Origin: Meghimatium bilineatum
Taxonomy: Eukaryota > Mollusca > Gastropoda > Stylommatophora > Philomycidae
Reading direction: 5' to 3'
DNA length: 64,000 bases
Assembly: GCA_034231615.1 (NCBI GenBank)
Contig: CM067306.1
Location: forward strand, 36,686,071 to 36,750,070
Part shown: positions 41,818-54,241 of the stretch, in pieces
How the letters are laid out: every line of letters starts with the position of its first letter
Numbering within the stretch: position 1 is the stretch's first letter
Made by a program: the position numbers and the translations under genes
The notes under the pieces: generated by a model
The model's input: only the letters and a program-made list of their open reading frames with translations
The model's database searches: none
What the model was told of the DNA's origin: nothing

Positions 41818-43565
41818 AAATTTATATAAACAGTTTTATAAAATTTACTTTTTATGTAAATATGAGACTTATAAACACATTCTTTTTCTACTTAGTTCCT
41901 ATATTGCAAAATTCAAAAATAAACATTTAAAAAAATTTTCTTTTTTCTTTTTATGCTACATATAAACACATTCTTTTTCTACTTAGTTCCTATAGTGCAA
42001 AATTAAAAAATAAACATTTTTATAAAATATACTTTGTATGTAAATATGCAACATATTAACACATTATTTTTTTCTACTTAGTTCCTATAGTGCAAAAGTT
42101 CAAAAATAAACATTTTTTAAAAATGTACTTTTTTCTTTTCACGCGATATATAAACACATTCTTGTTCTACTTAGTTTCTATAGTGCAAAAATCAGAAGTA
42201 AACATTTTTATAAATATATACTTTGTATGTAAATATGTGACATATTAACACATTCTCTTTTCTACTTAGTTCCTATAGTGTAAAATTCAAAAATAAACAT
42301 TTAAAAAAATTTACTCTTTTCGTTTATGCAACATATAAACACATTCTTTTCTACTTAGTTCGTATAGTGCAAAATTCAAAAATAAATATTTTTAAAAAAA
42401 TGTATTTTTTCTTTTTATGCGACATATGAACACATTCTATTTCTACTTAGTTCCTATAGTGCAAAAATCAGAAGTAAATATTGTAATAAAATTTACCTTG
42501 TATATAAATATATTGCATATAAACACATTCTTTTTGTACTTAGTTCCTATAGTGCAAAATTCAGAAGTAAACATTTTTATAAAATATACTTTGTATGTAA
42601 ATATGCAACATATTAACACATTATTTTTTTCTACTTAGTTCCTATAGTGCAAAATTCAAAAATAAACATTAAAAAAAAATTTACCCTTTTCTTTTTATGC
42701 AACATATAAATACATTCTTTTTCTGCTTAGTCCCAATAGTGCAAAATTCAGAAGTAAACATTAAAAAAATTTACTTTTTTCTTTTTATGCGACATAAACA
42801 CATTCTTCTTCTACTTAGATCCTATTTTTCAAAATACAAAAAATAAACATGAAAAAAAATGTACTTTTTTCTTTTTATACGACATATAAACACATATTTT
42901 TTCTACTTAGTTCCTATAGTGCAAAAATCAGAAGTAAATATTATTATAAATTTTTCCTTGTATATAAATATATTACATATAAACACATTCTTTTTCTACT
43001 TAGTTCCTATAGTGCAAAATTCAAAAATAATCATTAAAAAAATTTACTTTTTTTATTTTTATGCGACATAAACACATTCTTTTTTTTACTTAGATAGTGC
43101 AAAATTAAAAAATAAACATTTTTATAAAATTTCCTTTTTTCTTTTTATGCGACATATAAACACATTATTTTTCTATTTAGATCCTATAGTGCAAAATTCA
43201 AAAATAAACATTTAAAAAAAAAATTTCTTTTTTATGCGACATATAAACACATTCTATTTCTACTTAGTTCCTATAGTGCAAAAATCAGAAGTAAATATTT
43301 TTATAAAATTTAACTTGTATATAAATATATGACATATAAACACATATTTTTTCTACTTAGTTCCTATAGTGCAAAAATCAGAAGTAAATAATTTTATAAA
43401 ATTTACCTTGTATATAAATATATGTCATATAAACACATTCTTTTTCTGCTTAGTTCCAATAGTGCAAAATTCAGAAGTAAACATTTTTATAAAATATACT
43501 TTGTATGTAAATATGCGCCATATGAACACATTCGTATAAACATTTTAAAATTTTTTCTTTTCTTA
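41818..43565. repeat. AT-rich satellite, monomer about 90 bp (block 1)
   Basis: About twenty monomers built as ACATATAAACACATTC, TTTTTCTACTTAGTTCCTA, TAGTGCAAAA(A)TC, and then one of two endings: 'ATTTTTATAAAATATACTTT(G)TATGTAAATATG' type or 'AAAAAAATTTACTTTTTTC' plus 'TTTTTATGCG' type. The two types alternate irregularly. Further blocks: about 44987-47230, 48662-50095, 51611-52940, 54469-55810, 57328-58670, 60188-61520 and 63038-64000. Open frames in these blocks are repeat by-products. Confidence 0.9.
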
Positions 43566-43824
43566 AAAATCTGACAACATAAAAATAAATGGAGCAGCCA
43601 TATGGCGGATAACAAGGTTGACGACAAGAAATGTCGTTATCATTAAAAATTATTAATCATTCATTCATTTTCCTTTTGTTAAATTAACAGCATGAAGGAT
43701 ATATAACATGGTACAGCAGATCCAAATTGAAGCACAACAGCAAATGCTGAAGTGCCGATGGAAAAATTATTTCTAATTTTGTCAGAAAATTTGATTATAA
43801 AAAACTGTTATTTTTTACTTCCAG

Positions 43825-43954
43825 TACACAAGAGCTTCAAGTCTACTTTCATGGGAAGGTGTGCGACACCAGTTCTCTGTCCCAGAAAATGTCAAGTTAT
43901 CTCTGTGTACCTCTGAGTTCATGCGTGACATCAAATGTCATCTGAGTGTTAAAC
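43825..43954 (+). CDS. FOXRED1: FOXRED1 exon A, unit 1
   Basis: A 130-bp exon, acceptor TTACTTCCAG ending at 43824 and donor GTGAGT at 43955. It starts in phase 0 and ends with one base. It encodes YTRASSLLSWEGVRHQFSVP, then ENVKLSLCTSEFMRDI. Human FOXRED1 has [20 protein letters not shown] and ENIQLSLFSASFLRNI here (roughly residues 103-139, from memory), the segment just after the FAD-binding Rossmann half of the DAO-type oxidoreductase fold. FOXRED1 is a mitochondrial FAD-dependent protein needed to assemble respiratory complex I. The splice to exon B in the same unit is in frame. Upstream exons (the 'DVVIVGGG' Rossmann motif) were not found in the window. Confidence 0.85.
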
Positions 43955-44659
43955 GTGAGTTTTACCGTGACTTCAGTCTCTGTGTGCCTCTGAGTTCATG
44001 CGTGACATCAAATATCACCTGTTAAACGTGAGTTTTACTGTGACTTCGGTTATGAACTAAAAATATATTTGCTTCTCATCTATTCCTGAGTTAACTCTAA
44101 AATAACTGCTAGATGGGTATGAAGTGGTGTCCTCCTGTCTCCAGATGTGGAAAGTGGTAATCTAATACTGTTGTCCTGCTAACATTCTTCCCATACAGTG
44201 TTGTATGGCATGAGATTATTGATGTTTGTACCTGTAAGCTAGTATTAATTATGTTTCTATAACCACTTACTTCTAATTATTTTTTATGTATGCGAGTCCC
44301 CTTCAGAGTAGAATACTGCAGGTTGCTAGTATACAAAGATTTGGCACTGCATCCAAGTGTCACATTGAGTCGAACAATCTTCTAGAACTCGAAAACTCAG
44401 GACACATTGAGTCAAACAATCTTCTGGAACTTGAATTCTCTGAAAACATTGAGTCGAACAATATTTTTGAACTTAAAAATTCTTAATACATTGAGTCGAA
44501 CAATCTTCTGGAATGTGAATTCTCTGAAAACATTAAGTCGAACAATCTTCTGGAGCTTGAATACTCTGGACACATTGAGTCAAACAATCTTCTATAACTT
44601 GAAAACTCTGTACACATTTATTTTAATTTAATACAAATTTTGTATGCACATTTTTTCAG

Positions 44660-44759
44660 ATGAAGGTCCACCTGATATACAATTTAACCACCAAGGTTAT
44701 CTTATCCTTGCCAGGGAAAATGAAGCAGAACAATTAGTGGTGAACGTAGATATGCAAAA
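44660..44759 (+). CDS. FOXRED1: FOXRED1 exon B, unit 1
   Basis: A 100-bp exon, acceptor ACATTTTTTCAG ending at 44659 and donor GTAAGAG at 44760. It takes one base from exon A (giving a histidine codon) and leaves two. It encodes EGPPDIQFNHQGYLILAREN, then EAEQLVVNVDMQ. Human FOXRED1 has [20 protein letters not shown] then DAAAMESNVKVQ, so the match spans the whole exon. In the DAO fold this is part of the substrate-side domain. The next exon (family 'xxGAKVxLLSPxxL') is not in the window. Confidence 0.85.
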
Positions 44760-45129
44760 GTAAGAGTTAGAAGTAATTGTGGCTTGGATTATGTTTTGTG
44801 TTTGTGATTAATTTGTTTATGATTCAAAACAAACTTCAACTTTGCTTGTTTGTCACTTTGACCTAAAAAGGAAAATGGCAACACTGTGACCTGACATGCA
44901 TGTTGTAAAAGACAATTAAGGAGAATTCAGGGTAGTATTGACTGTCCCATCCCATAGGTCAAAGCATGGCCGACTCCAGTATAGAGACATATAAACACAT
45001 TCTTTTTCTACTTAGTTCCTATAGTGCAAAATTAAAATATAAACATTAAAAAATATTTCCTTCTTTCTTTTTGTGGGACATAAACACATTCTTTTTCTAC
45101 TTAGATCATATAGTGCAAAATTAAAAAAT

Positions 45130-46240
45130 AAACATTTTTATAAAATATACTTTGTATGTAAATATGCAACATATTAACACATTATTTTTTTCTACTTAGT
45201 TCCTATAGTGCAAAAGTTCAAAAATAAACATTTTTTAAAAATGTACTTTTTTCTTTTCACGCGATATATAAACACATTCTTGTTCTACTTAGTTTCTATA
45301 GTGCAAAAATCAGAAGTAAACATTTTTATAAATATATACTTTGTATGTAAATATGTGACATATTAACACATTCTCTTTTCTACTTAGTTCCTATAGTGTA
45401 AAATTCAAAAATAAACATTAAAAAAAATTTACTCTTTTCGTTTATGCAACATATAAACACATTCTTTTCTACTTAGTTCGTATAGTGCAAAATTCAAAAA
45501 TAAATATTTTAAAAAAAATGTATTTTTTCTTTTTATGCGACATATGAACACATTCTATTTCTACTTAGTTCCTATAGTGCAAAAATCAGAAGTAAATATT
45601 GTAATAAAATTTACCTTGTATATAAATATATTGCATATAAACACATTCTTTTTGTACTTAGTTCCTATAGTGCAAAATTCAGAAGTAAACATTTTTATAA
45701 AATATACTTTGTATGTAAATATGCAACATATTAACACATTATTTTTTTCTACTTAGTTCCTATAGTGCAAAAGTTCAAAAATAAACATTTTTTAAAAATG
45801 TACTTTTTTCTTTTCACGCGATATATAAACACATTCTTGTTCTACTTAGTTTCTATAGTGCAAAAATCAGAAGTAAACATTTTTATAAATATATACTTTG
45901 TATGTAAATATGTGACATATTAACACATTCTCTTTTCTACTTAGTTCCTATAGTGTAAAATTCAAAAATAAACATTTAAAAAAATTTACTCTTTTCGTTT
46001 ATGCAACATATAAACACATTCTTTTCTACTTAGTTCGTATAGTGCAAAATTCAAAAATAAATATTTTTAAAAAAATGTATTTTTTCTTTTTATGCGACAT
46101 ATGAACACATTCTATTTCTACTTAGTTCCTATAGTGCAAAAATCAGAAGTAAATATTGTAATAAAATTTACCTTGTATATAAATATATTGCATATAAACA
46201 CATTCTTTTTGTACTTAGTTCCTATAGTGCAAAATTCAGA
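45130..46240. repeat. 557-bp internal duplication in AT block 2
   Basis: Within the second AT block, about 45130-45686 and 45687-46243 are direct repeats with period 557 bp and nearly identical sequence. Together with the absence of this duplicate in later blocks, it explains much of the greater length (3675 bp) of this unit. Confidence 0.8.
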
Positions 46241-47499
46241 AGTAAACATTTTTATAAAATATACTTTGTATGTAAATATGCAACATATTAACACATTATT
46301 TTTTTCTACTTAGTTCCTATAGTGCAAAATTCAAAAATAAACATTAAAAAAAAATTTACCCTTTTCTTTTTATGCAACATATAAATACATTCTTTTTCTG
46401 CTTAGTCCCAATAGTGCAAAATTCAGAAGTAAACATTAAAAAAATTTACTTTTTTCTTTTTATGCGACATAAACACATTCTTCTTCTACTTAGATCCTAT
46501 TTTTCAAAATACAAAAAATAAACATGAAAAAAAATGTACTTTTTTCTTTTTATACGACATATAAACACATATTTTTTCTACTTAGTTCCTATAGTGCAAA
46601 AATCAGAAGTAAATATTATTATAAATTTTTCCTTGTATATAAATATATTACATATAAACACATTCTTTTTCTACTTAGTTCCTATAGTGCAAAATTCAAA
46701 AATAATCATTAAAAAAATTTACTTTTTTTATTTTTATGCGACATAAACACATTCTTTTTTTTACTTAGATAGTGCAAAATTAAAAAATAAACATTTTTAT
46801 AAAATTTCCTTTTTTCTTTTTATGCGACATATAAACACATTATTTTTCTATTTAGATCCTATAGTGCAAAATTCAAAAATAAACATTTAAAAAAAAAATT
46901 TCTTTTTTATGCGACATATAAACACATTCTATTTCTACTTAGTTCCTATAGTGCAAAAATCAGAAGTAAATATTTTTATAAAATTTAACTTGTATATAAA
47001 TATATGACATATAAACACATATTTTTTCTACTTAGTTCCTATAGTGCAAAAATCAGAAGTAAATAATTTTATAAAATTTACCTTGTATATAAATATATGT
47101 CATATAAACACATTCTTTTTCTGCTTAGTTCCAATAGTGCAAAATTCAGAAGTAAACATTTTTATAAAATATACTTTGTATGTAAATATGCGCCATATGA
47201 ACACATTCGTATAAACATTTTAAAATTTTTTCTTTTCTTAAAAATCTGACAACATAAAAATAAATGGAGCAGCCATATGGCGGATAACAAGGTTGACGAC
47301 AAGAAATGTCGTTATCATTAAAAATTATTAATCATTCATTCATTTTCCTTTTGTTAAATTAACAGCATGAAGGATATATAACATGGTACAGCAGATCCAA
47401 ATTGAAGCACAACAGCAAATGCTGAAGTGCCGATGGAAAAATTATTTCTAATTTTGTCAGAAAATTTGATTATAAAAAACTGTTATTTTTTACTTCCAG

Positions 47500-47629
47500 T
47501 ACACAAGAGCTTCAAGTCTACTTTCATGGGAAGGTGTGCGACACCAGTTCTCTGTCCCAGAAAATGTCAAGTTATCTCTGTGTACCTCTGAGTTCATGCG
47601 TGACATCAAATGTCATCTGAGTGTTAAAC
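47500..47629 (+). CDS. FOXRED1: FOXRED1 exon A, unit 2
   Basis: Same 130 bases, CCAG acceptor and GTGAGT donor as unit 1, exactly 3675 bp further on. The whole core of units 1 and 2 is indistinguishable by eye, including the 42-bp minisatellite. Confidence 0.83.
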
Positions 47630-48334
47630 GTGAGTTTTACCGTGACTTCAGTCTCTGTGTGCCTCTGAGTTCATGCGTGACATCAAATATCACCTGTTAA
47701 ACGTGAGTTTTACTGTGACTTCGGTTATGAACTAAAAATATATTTGCTTCTCATCTATTCCTGAGTTAACTCTAAAATAACTGCTAGATGGGTATGAAGT
47801 GGTGTCCTCCTGTCTCCAGATGTGGAAAGTGGTAATCTAATACTGTTGTCCTGCTAACATTCTTCCCATACAGTGTTGTATGGCATGAGATTATTGATGT
47901 TTGTACCTGTAAGCTAGTATTAATTATGTTTCTATAACCACTTACTTCTAATTATTTTTTATGTATGCGAGTCCCCTTCAGAGTAGAATACTGCAGGTTG
48001 CTAGTATACAAAGATTTGGCACTGCATCCAAGTGTCACATTGAGTCGAACAATCTTCTAGAACTCGAAAACTCAGGACACATTGAGTCAAACAATCTTCT
48101 GGAACTTGAATTCTCTGAAAACATTGAGTCGAACAATATTTTTGAACTTAAAAATTCTTAATACATTGAGTCGAACAATCTTCTGGAATGTGAATTCTCT
48201 GAAAACATTAAGTCGAACAATCTTCTGGAGCTTGAATACTCTGGACACATTGAGTCAAACAATCTTCTATAACTTGAAAACTCTGTACACATTTATTTTA
48301 ATTTAATACAAATTTTGTATGCACATTTTTTCAG

Positions 48335-48434
48335 ATGAAGGTCCACCTGATATACAATTTAACCACCAAGGTTATCTTATCCTTGCCAGGGAAAATGAAG
48401 CAGAACAATTAGTGGTGAACGTAGATATGCAAAA
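48335..48434 (+). CDS. FOXRED1: FOXRED1 exon B, unit 2
   Basis: Identical to unit 1 exon B. The following intron keeps CAACTTTGCTTG, a marker shared with units 0, 1 and 4. Confidence 0.83.
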
Positions 48435-50355
48435 GTAAGAGTTAGAAGTAATTGTGGCTTGGATTATGTTTTGTGTTTGTGATTAATTTGTTTATGATTC
48501 AAAACAAACTTCAACTTTGCTTGTTTGTCACTTTGACCTAAAAAGGAAAATGGCAACACTGTGACCTGACATGCATGTTGTAAAAGACAATTAAGGAGAA
48601 TTCAGGGTAGTATTGACTGTCCCATCCCATAGGTCAAAGCATGGCCGACTCCAGTATAGAGACATATAAACACATTCTTTTTCTACTTAGTTCCTATAGT
48701 GCAAAATTAAAATATAAACATTAAAAAATATTTCCTTCTTTCTTTTTGTGGGACATAAACACATTCTTTTTCTACTTAGATCATATAGTGCAAAATTAAA
48801 AAATAAACATTTTTATAAAATATACTTTGTATGTAAATATGCAACATATTAACACATTATTTTTTTCTACTTAGTTCCTATAGTGCAAAAGTTCAAAAAT
48901 AAACATTTTTTAAAAATGTACTTTTTTCTTTTCACGCGATATATAAACACATTCTTGTTCTACTTAGTTTCTATAGTGCAAAAATCAGAAGTAAACATTT
49001 TTATAAATATATACTTTGTATGTAAATATGTGACATATTAACACATTCTCTTTTCTACTTAGTTCCTATAGTGTAAAATTCAAAAATAAACATTAAAAAA
49101 AATTTACTCTTTTCGTTTATGCAACATATAAACACATTCTTTTCTACTTAGTTCGTATAGTGCAAAATTCAAAAATAAATATTTTAAAAAAAATGTATTT
49201 TTTCTTTTTATGCGACATATGAACACATTCTATTTCTACTTAGTTCCTATAGTGCAAAAATCAGAAGTAAATATTGTAATAAAATTTACCTTGTATATAA
49301 ATATATTGCATATAAACACATTCTTTTTGTACTTAGTTCCTATAGTGCAAAATTCAGAAGTAAACATTTTTATAAAATATACTTTGTATGTAAATATGCA
49401 ACATATTAACACATTATTTTTTTCTACTTAGTTCCTATAGTGCAAAATTCAAAAATAAACATTAAAAAAAAATTTACCCTTTTCTTTTTATGCGACATAT
49501 AAATACATTCTTTTTCTGCTTAGTCCCAATAGTGCAAAATTCAGAAGTAAACATTTTTAAAAATTTACTTTTTTCTTTTTATGCGACATAAACACATTCT
49601 TCTTCTACTTAGATCCTATTTTTCAAAATACAAAAAATAAACATTAAAAAAAAATGTACTTTTTTCTTTTTATACGACATAGAAACACATATTTTTTCTA
49701 CTTAGTTCCTATAGTGCAAAAATCAGAAGTAAATATTATTATAAATTTTTCCTTGTATATAAATATATTACATATAAACACATTCTATTTCTAATTAGTT
49801 CCTATAGTGCAAAAATCAGAAGTAAATATTTTTATAAAATTTAACTTGTATATAAATATATGACATATAAACACATATTTTTTCTACTTAGTTCCTATAG
49901 TGCAAAAATCAGAAGTAAATAATTTTATAAAATTTACCTTGTATATAAATATATGTCATATAAACACATTCTTTTTCTGCTTAGTTCCAATAGTGCAAAA
50001 TTCAGAAGTAAACATTTTTATAAAATATACTTTGTATGTAAATATGCGCCATATGAACACATTCGTATAAACATTAAAAATTTTTTTCGTTTCTTAAAAA
50101 TCTGACAACATAAAAATAAATGGAGCAGCCATATGGCGGATAACAAGGTTGACGACAAGAAATGTCATTATCATTAAAAATTATTAATCATTCATTCATT
50201 TTCCTTTTGTTGAATTAACAGCATGAAGGATATATAACATGGTACAGCAGATCAAAATTGAAGCACAACAGCAAATGCTGAAGTGCCGATGGAAAAATTA
50301 TTTCTAATTTTGTCAGAAAATTTGATTATAAAAAACTGTTATTTTTTACTTCTAG

Positions 50356-50485
50356 TACACAAGAGCTTCAAGTCTACTTTCATGGGAAGGTGTGCGACAC
50401 CAGTTCTCTGTCCCAGAAAATGTCAAGTTATCTCTGTGTACCTCTGAGTTCATGCGTGACATCAAATGTCATCTGAGTGTTAAAC
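50356..50485 (+). CDS. FOXRED1: FOXRED1 exon A, unit 3
   Basis: Same coding sequence, but the acceptor is TTCTAG instead of TTCCAG. This marks a second unit subtype shared with units 5, 6 and 7, together with GTTGAATTAACAG upstream. Confidence 0.83.
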
Positions 50486-51283
50486 GTGAGTTTTACTGTG
50501 ACTTCAGTCTCTGTGTGCCTCTGAGTTCATGCGTGACATCAAATATCACCTGTTAAACGTGAGTTTTACTGTGACTTCGGTTATGAACTAAAAATATATT
50601 TGCTTCTCATCTATTCCTGAGTTAACTCTAAAATAACTGCTAGATGGGTATGAAGTGGTGTCCTCCTGTCTCCAGATGTGGAAAGTGGTAATCTAATACT
50701 GTTGTCCTGCTAACATTCTTCCCATACAGTGTTGTATGGCATGAGATTATTGATGTTTGTACCTGTAAGCTAGTATTAATTATGTTTCTATAACCACTTA
50801 CTTCTAATTATTTTTTATGTATGCGAGTCCCCTTCAGAGTAGAATACTGCAGGTTGCTAGTATACAAAGATTTGGCACTTCATCCAAGTGTCACATTGAG
50901 TCGAACAATCTTCTAGAACTCGAAAACTCAGGACACATTGAGTCAAACAATCTTCTGGAACTTGAATTCTCTGAAAACATTGAGTCGAACAATATTCTTG
51001 AAGTTAAAAATTCTGAAAACATTGAGTCGAACAATCTTCTGGAACTTGAAAACTCTGGAACCTTCTGGAACTTGAAAACTCTGGAACCTTCTGGAACTTG
51101 AAAACTCTGGACACATTGAGTCGAACAATCTTCTGGAACGTGAATTCTCTGAAAACATTAAGTCGAACAATCTTCTGGAGCTTGAATACTCTGGACACAT
51201 TGAGTCAAACAATCTTCTATAACTTGAAAACCTGTACACATTTATTTTAATTTAATACAAATTTTGTATGCACATTTTTTCAG

Positions 51284-51383
51284 ATGAAGGTCCACCTGAT
51301 ATACAATTTAACCACCAAGGTTATCTTATCCTTGCCAGGGAAAATGAAGCAGAACAATTAGTGGTGAACGTAGATATGCAAAA
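51284..51383 (+). CDS. FOXRED1: FOXRED1 exon B, unit 3
   Basis: Identical exon. The following intron has CAACTGTGCTTG, the marker of the TAG-acceptor subtype. The minisatellite before it has gained two 25-bp sub-repeats. Confidence 0.83.
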
Positions 51384-53206
51384 GTAAGAGTTAGAAGTAA
51401 TTGTGGCTTGGATTATGTTTTGTGTTTGTGATTAATTTGTTTATGATTCAAAACAAACTTCAACTGTGCTTGTTTGTCACTTTGACCTAAAAAGGAAAAT
51501 GGCAACACTGTGACCTGACATGCATGTTGTAAAAGACAATTAAGGAGAATTCAGGGTAGTATTGACTGTCCCATCCCATAGGTCAAAGCATGGCCGACTC
51601 CAGTATAGAGACATATAAACACATTCTTTTTCTACTTAGATCATATAGTGCAAAATTAAAAAATAAACATTTTTATAAAATATACTTTGTATGTAAATAT
51701 GCAACATATTAACACATTATTTTTTTCTACTTAGTTCCTATAGTGCAAAAGTTCAAAAATAAACATTTTAAAAAAATGTACTTTTTTCTTTTCACGCGAT
51801 ATATAAACACATTCTTGTTCTACTTAGTTTCTATAGTGCAAAAATCAGAAGTAAACATTTTTATAAAATATACTTTGTATGTAAATATGTGACATATTAA
51901 CACATTCTCTTTTCTACTTAGTTCCTATAGTGTAAAATTCAAAAATAAACATTAAAAAAAAATTTACTCTTTTCGTTTATGCAACATATAAACACATTCT
52001 TTTCTACTTAGTTCGTATAGTGCAAAATTCAAAAAAAAATATTTTAAAAAAAATGTATTTTTTCTTTTTATGCGACATTCTATTTCTACTTAGTTCCTAT
52101 AGTGCAAAAATCAGAAGTAAATATTGTAATAAAATTTACCTTGTATATAAATATATTGCATATAAACACATTCTTTTTGTACTTAGTTCCTATAGTGCAA
52201 AATTCAGAAGTAAACATTTTTATAAAATATACTTTGTATGTAAATATGCAACATATTAACACATTATTTTTTTCTACTTAGTTCCTATAGTGCAAAATTC
52301 AAAAATAAACATAAAAAAAAAATTTACCCTTTTCTTTTTATGCGACATATAAATACATTCTTTTTCTGCTTAGTCCCAATAGTGCAAAATTCAGAAGTAA
52401 ACATTTTTAAAAATTTACTTTTTTCTTTTTATGCGACATAAACACATTCTTCTTCTACTTAGATCCTATTTTTCAAAATACAAAAAATAAACATTTAAAA
52501 AAAAATGTACTTTTTTCTTTTTATACAACATATAAACACATATTTTTTCTACTTAGTTCCTATAGTGCAAAAATCAGAAGTAAATATTATTATAAATTTT
52601 TCCTTGTATATAAATATATTACATATAAACACATTCTATTTCTAATTAGTTCCTATAGTGCAAAAATCAGAAGTAAATATTTTTATAAAATTTAACTTGT
52701 ATATAAATATATGACATATAAACACATATTTTTTCTACTTAGTTCCTATAGTGCAAAAATCAGAAGTAAATAATTTTATAAAATTTACCTTGTATATAAA
52801 TATATGTCATATAAACACATTCTTTTTCTGCTTAGTTCCAATAGTGCAAAATTCAGAAGTAAACATTTTTATAAAATATACTTTGTATGTAAATATGCGC
52901 CATATGAACACATTCGTATAAACATTTTAAAATTTTTTCTTTTCTTAAAAATCTGACAACATAAAAATAAATGGAGCAGCCATATGGCGGATAACACGGT
53001 TGACGACAAGAAATGTCGTTATCATTAAAAATTATTAATCATTCATTCATTTTCCTTTTGTTAAATTAACAGCATGAAGGATATATAACATGGTACAGCA
53101 GATCCAAATTGAAGCACAACAGCAAATGCTGAAGTGCCGATGGAAAAATTATTTCTAATTTTGTCAGAAAATTTGATTATAAAAAACTGTTATTTTTTAC
53201 TTCCAG

Positions 53207-53336
53207 TACACAAGAGCTTCAAGTCTACTTTCATGGGAAGGTGTGCGACACCAGTTCTCTGTCCCAGAAAATGTCAAGTTATCTCTGTGTACCTCTGAGT
53301 TCATGCGTGACATCAAATGTCATCTGAGTGTTAAAC
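53207..53336 (+). CDS. FOXRED1: FOXRED1 exon A, unit 4
   Basis: Same exon with the CCAG acceptor, so unit 4 is of the unit-1/2 subtype although it lies between TAG-acceptor units 3 and 5. Confidence 0.83.
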
Positions 53337-54141
53337 GTGAGTTTTACCGTGACTTCAGTCTCTGTGTGCCTCTGAGTTCATGCGTGACATCAAATATCAC
53401 CTGTTAAACGTGAATTTTACTGTGACTTCGGTTATGAACTAAAAATATATTTGCTTCTCATCTATTCCTGAGTTAACTCTAAAATAACTGCTAGATGGGT
53501 ATGAAGTGGTGTCCTCCTGTCTCCAGATGTGGAAAGTGGTAATCTAATACTGTTGTCCTGCTAACATTCTTCCCATACAGTGTTGTATGGCATGAGATTA
53601 TTGATGTTTGTACCTGTAAGCTAGTATTAATTATGTTTCTATAACCACTTACTTCTAATTATTTTTTATGTATGCGAGTCCCCTTCAGAGTAGAATACTG
53701 CAGGTTGCTAGTATACAAAGATTTGGCACTGCATCCAAGTGTCACATTGAGTCGAACAATCTTCTAGAACTCGAAAACTCAGGACACATTGAGTCAAACA
53801 ATCTTCTGGAACTTGAATTCTCTGAAAACATTGAGTCGAACAATATTTTTGAAGTTAAAAATTCTTAATACATTGAGTCGAACAATCTTCTGGAACTTGA
53901 AAACTCTGGAACTTGAAAACTCTGGAACTTGAAAACTCTGGAACCTTCTGGAACTTGAAAACTCTGGACACATTGAGTCGAACAATCTTCTGGAACGTGA
54001 ATTCTCTGAAAACATTAAGTCGAACAATCTTCTGGAGCTTGAATACTCTGGACACATTGAGTCAAACAATCTTCTATAACTTGAAAACTCTGTACACATT
54101 TATTTTAATTTAATACAAATTTTGTATGCACATTTTTTCAG

Positions 54142-54241
54142 ATGAAGGTCCACCTGATATACAATTTAACCACCAAGGTTATCTTATCCTTGCCAGGGAA
54201 AATGAAGCAGAACAATTAGTGGTGAACGTAGATATGCAAAA
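54142..54241 (+). CDS. FOXRED1: FOXRED1 exon B, unit 4
   Basis: Identical exon; the downstream marker is CAACTTTGCTTG (subtype of units 1 and 2). Confidence 0.83.

Noticed and set aside
42417-43071. Open frames rich in Tyr, Ile, Asn and Phe (HINTFFLYLVPIVQ type) in the AT blocks
   Set aside because: These are direct translations of the satellite of about 90 bp; they have no conserved domain and recur only because the repeat recurs.
44286-44631. Plus-strand open frames with 14-residue repeats (ESNNLLELE...), repeated in several units
   Set aside because: They lie in the intron between FOXRED1 exons A and B and arise from the 42-bp minisatellite, whose period is a multiple of three. Antisense frames are equally open.
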